From: Calditerrivibrio sp.
GTDB lineage: Bacteria > Chrysiogenota > Deferribacteres > Deferribacterales > Calditerrivibrionaceae
Reading direction: 5' to 3'
DNA: 10,867 bases
Assembly (NCBI GenBank): GCA_020217115.1
Contig: JAIWOA010000083.1
Coordinates: 1-10,867 of the forward strand
The position numbers and the translations under genes are program-made. The stretch's first letter is position 1. Each line of letters begins with the position of its first letter. Positions 1 through 7,466 of this stretch are shown here, one piece after another. Below the pieces are notes generated by a model. The model did no database searches and was not told where the DNA came from. It saw only the letters and a program-made list of their open reading frames with translations.

Positions 1-2208
1 AAAATCGTATCCTCTGAGATTGAAACATATTTAAAACCGCTCCATGGTGTTATTGAAGAGTATTTTCAGATAGGTGGACCATATTTTAAAAAGAGTCTTG
101 TAGATTATATTATAAGTGATCAGATTAAATTGGTTCCTCTTGCTGTTCTTATGCTTTTTCTGGTGGTAATAGTTAGCTTAAGATCATGGTACGGAGCTTT
201 TTCACCAATTATTACTGCTGGATTAAGTGTAATCTGGACCTTTGGGTTTATGGGTATGGTTGGCATACCCATAAATATAATAACTGTAATAATTCCTGCC
301 CTTGTAATAGTCATAGGTTCTACAGAGGATATTCATATTGTTTCAGAATATTTTGAGGGGCTTGAGCATAAACAGGATAGAAATTTTGCCATAGAATTTA
401 TGGCCAGCAAAATGGGTATAGCAATATTGCTTACAGGATTTACAACAGTTGCCGGATTTGCGTCCATTATAGTTAATGATATAACCGTATTGAAACAGTT
501 TGGTATTGTTACAACCTTTGGATTGATTTCAAACTTTGTTATCACTGTGTTCTATACTCCGGCAATGTTGATGCTGAGGGGACCATTAAAGGCGCCAACC
601 CATTCTGATTCTGGTAAAGAGAGTAACTTTGAAAAAATAGGTAATTTTGCTTTAAAAATAGTTTACTGGAATAGAGGGTTGGTTTTTGGAATTGTTGCTG
701 TCTTTACTTTAATTGTTGGTTTTGGGATGTACTATGTTAAAATAAACAATGATACTGTGAGCTATTTTAAGAAGAGATCTGATATAAGGATAAGAGCTGA
801 TAAAGTTAAGGAAAGCCTTGCTGGGGCTCAAAATTTTTATATTGTTGTTGATACTGGGAAACCTAATGCATTTAAAGAACCACATAATTTGAAAGAGATT
901 TACAAAATTGTAAAGCATCTAAATGAAACAAAATATTTTGATAAAGCTATAGGTATCAGTGATTTTATTTCTCTGGTAAATCAGGAGATGAACGAGGGGA
1001 ATAAAAAGTTTTATACAATACCTGATAGCAAGGAACTTGTTTCCCAATACTATTTAATGTTTCATAGAAAGGATTTAGAAAATAATGTTAATTCTGATTT
1101 TAGTAAGGCTAATATAATTGTTAAACATAATATGACATCTTCTTACGATCTAAAAAATGCCGTTCTGGAGGTTCAGAACTATATTAATAATAATATAGAC
1201 CCCTCCCTAAAAGTTAAATTTACAGGGGAGAATATCCTTGTAAATGCTGCAGCTGATACAATAGCAGTTGGGCAAGCCTGGTCTATAACTTTGATACTTT
1301 TTATTATATTTGTAATAATTTCTATACTATTTCTCAATATTAAAGCAGGATTGCTTAGTCTGGTGCCAAATATTATTCCAATATTCTTTGCTTTTGGTAT
1401 TATGGGGTATTTTGGAATAGATCTGAATGTTGGTACGGCTATGATAGCCGCAATTTCCATAGGGATTGCTGTGGATGATACCATACACATTATGGTGAGG
1501 TACAATTCAGAGCTAAAGAGGATGGGAGATCAGGATTTAGCTATAAGGGAGACTATCCATAGTGAAGTCAGAGCTGTTATATCCACATCTATTGCACTAA
1601 CACTTGGATTTAGTGTGTTAGTTTTATCAAATTTTTTGCCAGTAATACATTTTGGATGGCTTAGTGCCATGGTTATGGTGATAGCTTTAATAGCTGATCT
1701 GATTATAACGCCACTTCTTTTATCTAAGACGAGACTTATTACCCTTTGGGATATGCTGAATATTAAGCTGAAACAGAGTGTTTTTTCCTCAGAATTATTT
1801 GAAGGTATGAAGAAATGGCAGATTAAAAAACTTATCCTATCATCAAAAATGAAAGAATTCAAAGCTGGTGATTATATTGTTAAACAAGGGGAGAAGGAAA
1901 GAACATTTTATCTTATCCTTGATGGTATTGCAGATGTAATAAAAGAGAAACCTGATGGAGAAAAATTTAAAATTACAAGTTTTGGCGATGGACAATTCTT
2001 TGGTGAGATCGCTTTGTGTGGTGATGTTGAACGAACTGCTAATGTGGTTGCAGTAACTGACTGCTTAACTCTTGAATTTGATTGGGACTCCCTTGAAAGA
2101 ATCAGAATCTTTTTACCAAATATAACAGCCAGATTTTTTATGAATCTTTCAAAGGTAATGGGGTTGAGACTTAAGGAAACTACAGAAAAAATAGCTAAGG
2201 GGGTATAG
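1..2208 (+). CDS. RND/MMPL-family transporter with C-terminal cyclic-nucleotide-binding domain (5' end outside window)
   Basis: The frame is open from base 1, so the gene begins upstream; 735 residues are visible. It is an inner-membrane, proton-driven exporter-type permease of the RND superfamily (HAE3/MMPL-like; substrate unknown). Two membrane blocks are seen, about 130-590 and 1260-1730, separated by a hydrophilic periplasmic loop. Each block carries the sterol-sensing-like helix with acidic residues: GSTEDIH near 316-336 and GIAVDDTIH near 1462-1488. The usual transporter ends near 1800. Here a further domain at about 1840-2150 is a cyclic-nucleotide-binding (CRP-type) beta-roll: the phosphate-binding cassette reads FGEIAL at 1999-2016, followed by RTA at 2032-2040, as in nucleotide-binding members. 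The stop touches the next ATG, so the barrel gene downstream is probably co-translated. Transport cargo and whether cAMP, c-di-GMP or no ligand binds cannot be read from sequence. The RND call is firm and the CNBD call nearly so. Confidence 0.93.
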   Translation, partial: KIVSSEIETYLKPLHGVIEEYFQIGGPYFKKSLVDYIISDQIKLVPLAVLMLFLVVIVSLRSWYGAFSPIITAGLSVIWTFGFMGMVGIPINIITVIIPALVIVIGSTEDIHIVSEYFEGLEHKQDRNFAIEFMASKMGIAILLTGFTTVAGFASIIVNDITVLKQFGIVTTFGLISNFVITVFYTPAMLMLRGPLKAPTHSDSGKESNFEKIGNFALKIVYWNRGLVFGIVAVFTLIVGFGMYYVKINNDTVSYFKKRSDIRIRADKVKESLAGAQNFYIVVDTGKPNAFKEPHNLKEIYKIVKHLNETKYFDKAIGISDFISLVNQEMNEGNKKFYTIPDSKELVSQYYLMFHRKDLENNVNSDFSKANIIVKHNMTSSYDLKNAVLEVQNYINNNIDPSLKVKFTGENILVNAAADTIAVGQAWSITLILFIIFVIISILFLNIKAGLLSLVPNIIPIFFAFGIMGYFGIDLNVGTAMIAAISIGIAVDDTIHIMVRYNSELKRMGDQDLAIRETIHSEVRAVISTSIALTLGFSVLVLSNFLPVIHFGWLSAMVMVIALIADLIITPLLLSKTRLITLWDMLNIKLKQSVFSSELFEGMKKWQIKKLILSSKMKEFKAGDYIVKQGEKERTFYLILDGIADVIKEKPDGEKFKITSFGDGQFFGEIALCGDVERTANVVAVTDCLTLEFDWDSLERIRIFLPNITARFFMNLSKVMGLRLKETTEKIAKGV

Positions 2209-3582
2209 ATGAGGTATTTTTTGATGTTTTTACTTTTATCCTTTTCTTTGAATTTGTATGCAGATGATTTTGATATTTTTGATAAAATAGAGGGGCCAAA
2301 AGTTATTGAAAACAAAAAAGAGGGGATTTTGAGTAAGCTTTCTAAGGGTGCTGACTTCAATTTAGTATTTAGATATTATCATTTTTTGAAAGATATACAG
2401 GATGATACAGGTGAAAAGGACCTAAGGAAAGACTTTGCCAGTGTTATGTTTGAACCTAAGCTTAAGTATGATTTTAGAAATACAATAGTTAATTTTAGGG
2501 GCTGGATAGAGTATGGTAACGAAAAAGATACGTATAAAGGTATAGGTGATGAACCAAGGGATAATAGTAGAAATCGAAGATATTTACAGCTTTCAGAATT
2601 AAATACTGTTAGTTCATTTGGTAATTTTGAACTGACACTTGGTAAAAAAAGTGTTAAGGTAGGAGTTTCTACTCTATATTCCCCTGCAGATAGATTTAAA
2701 GTTGCTGAGGGGAATGATCCAATAGATCTTAAAGAGATTGGACTCTGGCAGATCAGGGGTGATTATTTTAAAAATGATACTACGTATACATTGGTTTTTT
2801 TGCCAGTCTACAACGAATCAAAGGTTCCCTCAAAGATCACAAGGTGGAGTGGTGAAAATGATAACGAATCAACATCTACAGAATTTGATGGAGTGTCTGA
2901 GGATGACATAAATAAAGAGGTTGTGAATATTACACCTCAAAACTTTAGCTATCTGGCTAAGGTTAAAACTATATTAAAGGGTTGGGATCTCTTTGCTGCA
3001 GGATATTATGGTGTTTCACCCTATGCAGTATTAAGGAAAGATGTAAACAATTCCAATAAATATTACAGAGAACATCCTATGGTATCATCTATAAGCTCTG
3101 GTTTTGCGACTACCTATAAAAAATTTGAGTTTCATGGTGAGGGTTATCTCCAACATTCTCCACAGGGTAAAGATGACGACTTTTTTAACTATGTGTTAGG
3201 TTCTACTTACACCCTCGATGAGTGGGTTCAATATATATGGCTTGATAGAATTGATGCTACTATAGAGTATGCTGGTGAATTAGTTTTAAAGGATCAGTAT
3301 GCAGATAATTATGAAAGAAGTTCCAGAGATCAAAGGGCAGGAAGGAACAATATTTTGGGCAGATTTAATGCAAAGGTAAATGAGAAGTTTAATCTGGAGT
3401 GGTATTTTACGAGAAACTTTGATGATAAAGGTTATATGCATCATTATGGTGCAATATATAAATTTAAAGGTGGTATAAGTCTTAAGGCATTCTTCGATTT
3501 CTTTGATGGACCGAAAGACAGTTACTATGGAAAATGGAGAAACAACGACAGGTTTATGACATTTTTAGAGTATAAATTTTAG
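2209..3582 (+). CDS. Outer-membrane beta-barrel protein, partner of the RND transporter
   Basis: This 457-residue protein has a Sec signal (MRYFLMFLLLSFSLNLYA, cleavage likely after residue 18) and a mature part rich in alternating aromatic/polar strands, ending in FLEYKF. The terminal Phe is the usual BAM recognition signature, so an outer-membrane barrel is well supported. Its ATG follows the transporter stop with no spacer, and an AAGGGGG ribosome binding site (2197-2203) lies inside the transporter's last codons, so the two are surely co-expressed. Barrel proteins of the DUF1302 or alginate-export type are often encoded beside HAE3-type RND permeases. This one could be of that sort, but I do not recognise a diagnostic motif. 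The likely role is an outer-membrane conduit or acceptor for whatever the permease moves, which is inference from context. No lipobox or plug domain is visible. Convergent mtgA begins only 19 bases beyond the stop. Confidence 0.85.
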   Translation: MRYFLMFLLLSFSLNLYADDFDIFDKIEGPKVIENKKEGILSKLSKGADFNLVFRYYHFLKDIQDDTGEKDLRKDFASVMFEPKLKYDFRNTIVNFRGWIEYGNEKDTYKGIGDEPRDNSRNRRYLQLSELNTVSSFGNFELTLGKKSVKVGVSTLYSPADRFKVAEGNDPIDLKEIGLWQIRGDYFKNDTTYTLVFLPVYNESKVPSKITRWSGENDNESTSTEFDGVSEDDINKEVVNITPQNFSYLAKVKTILKGWDLFAAGYYGVSPYAVLRKDVNNSNKYYREHPMVSSISSGFATTYKKFEFHGEGYLQHSPQGKDDDFFNYVLGSTYTLDEWVQYIWLDRIDATIEYAGELVLKDQYADNYERSSRDQRAGRNNILGRFNAKVNEKFNLEWYFTRNFDDKGYMHHYGAIYKFKGGISLKAFFDFFDGPKDSYYGKWRNNDRFMTFLEYKF

Positions 3583-3596
3583 AAAAAAATTCTATT

Positions 3597-3619
3597 GGGG
3601 GCTACTTTTTGTAGCTCTC
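3597..3619 (+). terminator. Hairpin at the convergent junction, possible weak terminator
   Basis: GGGGGCTAC (3597-3605), a TTTTT loop, and GTAGCTCTC (3611-3619) can pair over nine positions, two of them G-U. The hairpin is better in the plus-strand RNA (barrel gene) than in the minus-strand RNA, where the wobbles become A-C mismatches. No T-tract follows, and it overlaps the end of mtgA, so termination here is only a suggestion. Confidence 0.3.
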
Positions 3620-4303
3620 TATCTTTACAATTCTATTTGCAATTATTTTTGTGCGATTTGTTACAAACTTTTGGTTACTTTTAGGATTGTATTTTATTGG
3701 ATTTGGAAGTATGGCAGCGATTTGGGCAGCTTCCGTTACGTTGAGTGAAGATGCTGATTTGCCAAAATAGTACATAGCAGCTTCCTGTACTCCAAATATA
3801 CCATCCCCCATTTCTGCTATGTTTAGATATATTTCTAATATACGTTTTTTAGAAAGTACCTGCTCCATTCTGTAGGTTATTATAGCTTCTTTTATTTTCC
3901 TTAGTGGATTTTTTGATGGGGAGAGGTAGATGTTTTTTGCCACCTGTTGTGATATGGTACTGGCTCCATATTTGAATCTCCCAGATTTAAAATTTTCCTC
4001 AAAAGCATTCTGAATAGCTTCAAAATCGAAACCATCATGTTGCCAGAATCTTGCATCTTCAGATACTATGACTGCAAGCCTCATACTTCGAGATATTTGT
4101 GCAAGGGGAACCCATGAATGTCTTATCTTTTTGTTTAACCCTTGATCATCCCACTGTTTCATTCTATATTTCATAAAGGATGTAGGTATTGGGTTTTCTT
4201 TTACAAGTTTTTTTACGTCATAAAAGAAAGCAGGTACTATATATAAGATAGACGCAACAAATACTAAAAATATTATATACAAAATAACTCTTTTTATTTT
4301 CAT
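3602..4303 (-). CDS. mtgA: Monofunctional biosynthetic peptidoglycan transglycosylase (GT51)
   Basis: A 233-residue protein, the usual MtgA length, with one N-terminal membrane anchor (residues about 4-27) and a single glycosyltransferase-51 domain. It polymerises lipid II into glycan strands on the outer face of the inner membrane. All family motifs are present: EDARFWQHDG at residues 82-91 with catalytic Glu82, GASTISQQ at 113-120, RILEIYLN at 154-161 containing the second key Glu157, and AAILPNP near 196-202. No transpeptidase domain follows, which separates it from class A PBPs. I chose ATG at 4303 because it begins a normal signal anchor. The frame extends to a TTG at 4339, only five bases past the channel stop, adding 12 residues; neither start has a convincing Shine-Dalgarno. 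The gene follows the potassium channel on the same strand and is likely co-transcribed with it. Confidence 0.93.
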   Translation of the reverse strand: MKIKRVILYIIFLVFVASILYIVPAFFYDVKKLVKENPIPTSFMKYRMKQWDDQGLNKKIRHSWVPLAQISRSMRLAVIVSEDARFWQHDGFDFEAIQNAFEENFKSGRFKYGASTISQQVAKNIYLSPSKNPLRKIKEAIITYRMEQVLSKKRILEIYLNIAEMGDGIFGVQEAAMYYFGKSASSLNVTEAAQIAAILPNPIKYNPKSNQKFVTNRTKIIANRIVKIESYKK

Positions 4304-4344
4304 GAAAGGGGAATATATACTCTTTTCATTAAATGTCAATCATA

Positions 4345-5361
4345 TCAAGCCATCAATTTTAATATCTTCTCAAATCTATTTCTTTCTTCTGCAGTTGTCA
4401 TAACGATAAGGGTATCATCCTTTTGGAGTATATAGTCTTTAGGTGGGTTATATACCCAGCCATTTATGCATTTTACTGCTAATAAAAGTATCTCTTTAAA
4501 TTTATCTATATTCATCGATTCGATATCTTTACCAACAAATAGATCTGGAATTTGTATCTCTTCTATTCTTAAATTCTTTTCTTTGTCTCTTAGCATCATA
4601 TCAAGGAATGTTACAACTGTGGGTCTGACCATTTCAGATGTCATTCTCAAACTACCTATAAATGTGGGTGATATAACTGAATCTGCACCAGCTTTTTTTA
4701 TTTTATCTACATTTTTTATATCTCTACACTGTGTTACAATTCTTAGATTGTTATTGGCTTGTCTTGCTGTTATTGTTATTACTATGTTACTTTTATCATC
4801 CTCTGCAACAGCGAAAAGACCTTTGGCATTTTTGATACCTGCCTTTTCAAGGGTCTCAATGTCAGTGGGGTCTCCTATTATGTACATTAACTTATTAAAA
4901 GATTCTCTAAATTTTTCAATTTTTTTCTCTTCATTGTCTACAATAACAAAATCCCTTTTTGTATCATAAAGTTCTTTAGCAATATATAAGCTCATATCTT
5001 CAATTCCACACAAGATATAATGGGAAGAAAGTTTCTTTATTATTTTTTCCATTTTTTTCCTCCTATGTTTTTTATTTATTTCCCCTTCAAGTATAAATGC
5101 GGTAAAGTTTGACAAAATATATGTCAGAATTCCTATTCCAAAAATAGCTACAAATATTGTGAATATTCTACCTGAAGGGTTATTGTTTAAATCTATTATC
5201 TCTCCATAACCTATTGTTGTGATTGTTATCATTGTCATATAGAAACAATCAATAATAGAATATTTAAAATCTCCTATTATATAGTATCCAAAGGTTGAGA
5301 TTGTAATATGTAAAGCTAACAAAGCAAGAACAAACAACAATTTCCTAATAAATTGATCCAA
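4345..5361 (-). CDS. MthK-like two-TM potassium channel with RCK (TrkA-N/TrkA-C) domain
   Basis: A 338-residue inner-membrane K+ channel. TM1 is at residues about 6-30, the pore helix and selectivity filter TIGYG at 49-53, TM2 at 66-91, then a basic linker and a cytoplasmic RCK domain. The RCK Rossmann part starts YILCGIEDMS (115-124). It lacks the GxGxxG of NAD-binding TrkA proteins and resembles the CGWSEST of archaeal MthK. The C-terminal TrkA-C part has the PPKDY segment (306-310) seen in MthK. From memory of MthK, the Ca2+ ligands Glu210/Glu212 would align with Gln211/Arg213 here, so Ca2+ gating by that site is doubtful. The start is TTG at 5361 with GGTGGTG 6 bases upstream; no nearer ATG precedes TM1. 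A strong internal ribosome binding site precedes Met104 (see separate entry). It is upstream of mtgA, probably one operon. Confidence 0.93.
   Translation of the reverse strand: MDQFIRKLLFVLALLALHITISTFGYYIIGDFKYSIIDCFYMTMITITTIGYGEIIDLNNNPSGRIFTIFVAIFGIGILTYILSNFTAFILEGEINKKHRRKKMEKIIKKLSSHYILCGIEDMSLYIAKELYDTKRDFVIVDNEEKKIEKFRESFNKLMYIIGDPTDIETLEKAGIKNAKGLFAVAEDDKSNIVITITARQANNNLRIVTQCRDIKNVDKIKKAGADSVISPTFIGSLRMTSEMVRPTVVTFLDMMLRDKEKNLRIEEIQIPDLFVGKDIESMNIDKFKEILLLAVKCINGWVYNPPKDYILQKDDTLIVMTTAEERNRFEKILKLMA
5050..5064 (-). promoter_or_regulatory. Internal ribosome binding site for a free RCK subunit
   Basis: On the coding strand AGGAGG (5064-5059) is followed by six A's and ATG (5052-5050), codon 104 of the channel gene. 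It is a far better start signal than the TTG of the full gene. Initiation here would give a 235-residue soluble RCK protein starting MEKIIKK. Archaeal MthK makes its separate RCK subunits from an internal start at Met107, at the same point of the protein. That it is used here is inference. Confidence 0.65.
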
Positions 5362-5388
5362 TATTTCACCACCAGATTATTTATTCAA

Positions 5389-5416
5389 TTTATGATTATT
5401 TATTTTTGTTTGTCAA
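5389..5416 (-). promoter_or_regulatory. Candidate promoter for the channel-mtgA operon
   Basis: A consensus -35 TTGACA (5416-5411) is followed after 16 bases by CATAAA (5394-5389), a 4/6 match to the -10. It lies 28 bases before the TTG start, giving a short leader. The strength rests on the perfect -35; the -10 is modest. Confidence 0.5.
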
Positions 5417-5449
5417 TATCTTTGTTGATCTTCATGGAATAAATTTTAC

Positions 5450-5478
5450 TTGATATTTATGTTTAAAATATATAATAT
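5450..5478 (+). promoter_or_regulatory. Candidate promoter for the quinone oxidoreductase gene
   Basis: TTGATA (5450-5455) is a 5/6 match to the -35. The downstream AT-rich stretch holds TATAAT at 5471-5476 (15-base spacer) or TAATAT at 5473-5478 (17-base spacer). The start codon follows about 30 bases later. The surrounding sequence is AT-rich, so chance matches are common. Confidence 0.45.
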
Positions 5479-5506
5479 TTATCAGTACAATTTAGTGGAG
5501 GTTACC

Positions 5507-6496
5507 ATGAAGGCAGTTTTATGTAATGGCTTTGGAAGTGTTGATGTCCTTGAAATAAAGGATGTAGATATCCCTTTACCTAAAGATAATCAGGTTTTAA
5601 TAAAAGTTATGGCTTCATCCATAAATAGACCAGATCTTGTTCAAAGAGAAGGGAAGTATCCACCACCTCCTGGTGAATCTGAAATACTTGGTCTTGAAGT
5701 AGCTGGTATTATTGAAGATGTTGGTAGCAGTGTTGAAGGTTGGTCAAAGGGTGATCGAGTTATGACACTTGTTGGGGGTGGAGGTTATGCTGAATATGCT
5801 GTTGCCTACGCCAACCATTTGATAAAAATACCTGACAATATGAGTTTTGAGGCAGCTGCCTGTATCTGTGAGTCCTACATAACTGCTTTTTTAAATATAT
5901 TTATGCTTGGAGAATTAAAAGATGGAGAAATTGCCCTGGTTCATGGTGGTGGAGGTGGTGTTAATACTGCAGGTATACAACTGATAAAGGCTTTAGCACC
6001 AAAATCCAAAATAGCTGTGACATCTGCCCCTGAAAAAATGGAAGGGGTGAAGTCATTGGGCGTAGATCTTGTAATAAACTACAAAGAGACTCCTGATTTT
6101 AGCGATCTGATCAAAGATTTTACAAATAAGAAGGGTGTAGATGTTATACTTGATCACGTTGGAGCAAAATATCTTGATCCAAATATAAAATCTCTTGCCT
6201 ATGCAGGTAGATTGGTAATTATAGGTGTTATTAGTGGAATCAAGGCTGAATTAAATATAGGTCTGTTGATGGTAAAACGTCATAAGATAATTGGTTCAGT
6301 TTTAAGATCAAGGCCTGTTAGCGAAAAAGGAGAGATTGTAGCTGAGTTTACAAGGCGTGTATTGCCAAAGCTTGCTGATGGAACTATTGTTCCAATCATA
6401 AGTAAAGTGTTTACCCTTGATCAGGTGAAAGATGCCCATAGAATGATGGAAGAGGATAAACATTTTGGTAAGATTGTTTTAAAAATAGGGGAATAG
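5507..6496 (+). CDS. Zinc-free NAD(P)H:quinone oxidoreductase, PIG3-type MDR family
   Basis: A 329-residue cytoplasmic medium-chain reductase that would transfer hydride from NAD(P)H to quinones or other activated carbonyls. The N-terminal GroES-like domain has the PIG3-style stretch NRPDLVQREGKYPPPPG (40-56) and GLEVAGIIEDVG (62-73). The catalytic and structural zinc cysteines of alcohol dehydrogenases are absent. The nucleotide-binding domain follows, with HGGGGGVNTAG at 146-156. Family members usually have GVG where this has GVN, so the last turn glycine is Asn153, an oddity close to the cofactor phosphates. The C-terminal HFGKIVLKI (319-327) is the normal family ending. ATG at 5507 is chosen over an in-frame upstream ATG at 5450 because GGAGG (5497-5501) sits five bases before it and the protein begins exactly as relatives do. 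It appears monocistronic. The physiological substrate is unknown. Confidence 0.92.
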   Translation: MKAVLCNGFGSVDVLEIKDVDIPLPKDNQVLIKVMASSINRPDLVQREGKYPPPPGESEILGLEVAGIIEDVGSSVEGWSKGDRVMTLVGGGGYAEYAVAYANHLIKIPDNMSFEAAACICESYITAFLNIFMLGELKDGEIALVHGGGGGVNTAGIQLIKALAPKSKIAVTSAPEKMEGVKSLGVDLVINYKETPDFSDLIKDFTNKKGVDVILDHVGAKYLDPNIKSLAYAGRLVIIGVISGIKAELNIGLLMVKRHKIIGSVLRSRPVSEKGEIVAEFTRRVLPKLADGTIVPIISKVFTLDQVKDAHRMMEEDKHFGKIVLKIGE

Positions 6497-6538
6497 ATTT
6501 TATAATGTAATTTTTTCACTCAGGCACTGAAAAAGTAC

Positions 6539-6567
6539 TTGCATATTGTATCTTTTTCTGGTAAAAA
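6539..6567 (+). promoter_or_regulatory. Weak candidate promoter for rpsB-tsf
   Basis: TTGCAT (6539-6544), a 17-base spacer and TAAAAA (6562-6567) would start transcription near 6574, just before the structured leader. Both boxes are poor matches, so position is the main argument. A perfect TATAAT further upstream (6501-6506) has no -35 at proper distance. Confidence 0.3.
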
Positions 6568-6584
6568 TTCATCCCCAATTCGCA

Positions 6585-6639
6585 CGCTGGGTTATTCAGT
6601 ATTGGCTTGTGCCTTTTAAGGTGCTTATATTGAACAGCG
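6585..6639 (+). ncRNA. Structured rpsB leader, candidate S2-responsive element
   Basis: Two 5' segments, CGCTG (6585-6589) and TTCAGTAT (6595-6602), pair with one uninterrupted 3' arm, ATATTGAA plus CAGCG (6627-6639). This makes a 13-bp stem with one G-U pair and a five-base GGTTA bulge on the 5' side. The internal loop can form a small GGC-TTGT-GCC hairpin (6604-6613). The stem ends about 16 bases before the ribosome binding site of rpsB. In E. coli S2 represses its own rpsB-tsf mRNA through a leader structure; a similar role here is inference, and I see no match to a named RNA family. Confidence 0.5.
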
Positions 6640-6665
6640 GAGGATAAAACAAAACAGGAGGAAAG

Positions 6666-7466
6666 ATGTCACATATTTCTATGAAAAGCCTTTTAGAGGC
6701 AGGTGTTCACTTTGGTCATCAGACCAAAAGATGGAATCCAAAGATGACAAAGTATGTCTTTGGCAAAAGAAACGGGATCTACATAATAGATCTTCAGAAA
6801 ACAGTTCAGTGTTTTAATCAAGCCTTTGAGTTTGCGAGGGATATGAGTCAGAAGGGTGCAAAGTTTCTTTTTGTTGGCACCAAAAAACAGTCTCAAGATG
6901 CAACAAAAGGTGCAGCTGAGAGATGCAACAGTTTTTATGTGCACAACAGATGGTTAGGTGGAACTCTTACAAATTTTGAGACTATCAAAACAAGGATCAA
7001 AAGACTTAAAGAACTTGAGGAGATGTTCTCTTCAGGTTATATAAATAGGTTTCACAAAAAAGAGATTTCAATGATTAAAAAGGAATATGACAAACTTTAC
7101 AAAAATCTCGCAGGGATAAAAGATATGGAAGAGATTCCTGATGTAATGTTTGTTATCGATATAAAAAGGGAGCAAAATGCCATTGCTGAGGCAAAAGCTC
7201 TTGGTATTCCTGTTATTGCAATAGTTGATACAAATTGTGACCCAGAACAGGTCGATTTTCCTATACCCGGTAATGATGATGCTATAAAAGCTTGTCAGCT
7301 TATAGCCGATAGGATTGCAGATGGTATTAATGAAGGTAGACAGATGAGAGAAGAGGATCTTGTAAATGAGATTGCAAGTGCTTCCCATGAAGATGAAGAT
7401 ATCCCTATGGATGAAATTATAAATCAGACTGTTGAAAAGCTTGATGTGTTTGAGGAGGAAGAGTAA
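6666..7466 (+). CDS. rpsB: 30S ribosomal protein S2
   Basis: A 266-residue small-subunit protein needed for late 30S assembly and for S1 binding. The family signatures are unmistakable: MKSLLEAGVHFGHQTKRWNPKM (start region, 6-27), GKRNGIYIIDLQKT (33-46), FVGTKKQ (69-75), HNRWLGGTLTNF (93-104) and the IPVIAIVDTNCDP segment (181-193). The central coiled coil is present. The C-terminus ends in an acidic tail of four Glu. ATG at 6666 has AGGAGG at 6656-6661; a second GGAGG lies at 6639-6643 at the foot of the leader stem. The tail codons GAG GAG GAA GAG also supply the ribosome binding site (7453-7458) of tsf, which starts inside the stop (TAATG). The pair is therefore translationally coupled. 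Regulation probably acts through the leader. Confidence 0.98.
   Translation: MSHISMKSLLEAGVHFGHQTKRWNPKMTKYVFGKRNGIYIIDLQKTVQCFNQAFEFARDMSQKGAKFLFVGTKKQSQDATKGAAERCNSFYVHNRWLGGTLTNFETIKTRIKRLKELEEMFSSGYINRFHKKEISMIKKEYDKLYKNLAGIKDMEEIPDVMFVIDIKREQNAIAEAKALGIPVIAIVDTNCDPEQVDFPIPGNDDAIKACQLIADRIADGINEGRQMREEDLVNEIASASHEDEDIPMDEIINQTVEKLDVFEEEE

Noticed and set aside
1800..1815. Possible internal start releasing the nucleotide-binding domain of the transporter
   Set aside because: Only a weak GAAGG lies directly before the ATG at 1807, too close to act as a ribosome binding site.
1179..2360. Long antisense open frames opposite the transporter and barrel genes
   Set aside because: They lack ribosome binding sites and recognisable protein features, and the plus-strand genes here are clear.
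4466..4969. Plus-strand open frame opposite the channel gene
   Set aside because: It is fully antisense to a strongly supported RCK domain and has low-complexity Ser/Leu/Ile composition typical of a shadow frame.
6501..6506. Perfect TATAAT upstream of rpsB
   Set aside because: No -35 at 15-19 bases, and the region is AT-rich; chance is likely.
6512..6534. TTTTTCA / TGAAAAA inverted repeat after the quinone oxidoreductase gene
   Set aside because: The stem is nearly all A-T with a nine-base loop and no following T-tract, so it is not a credible intrinsic terminator.
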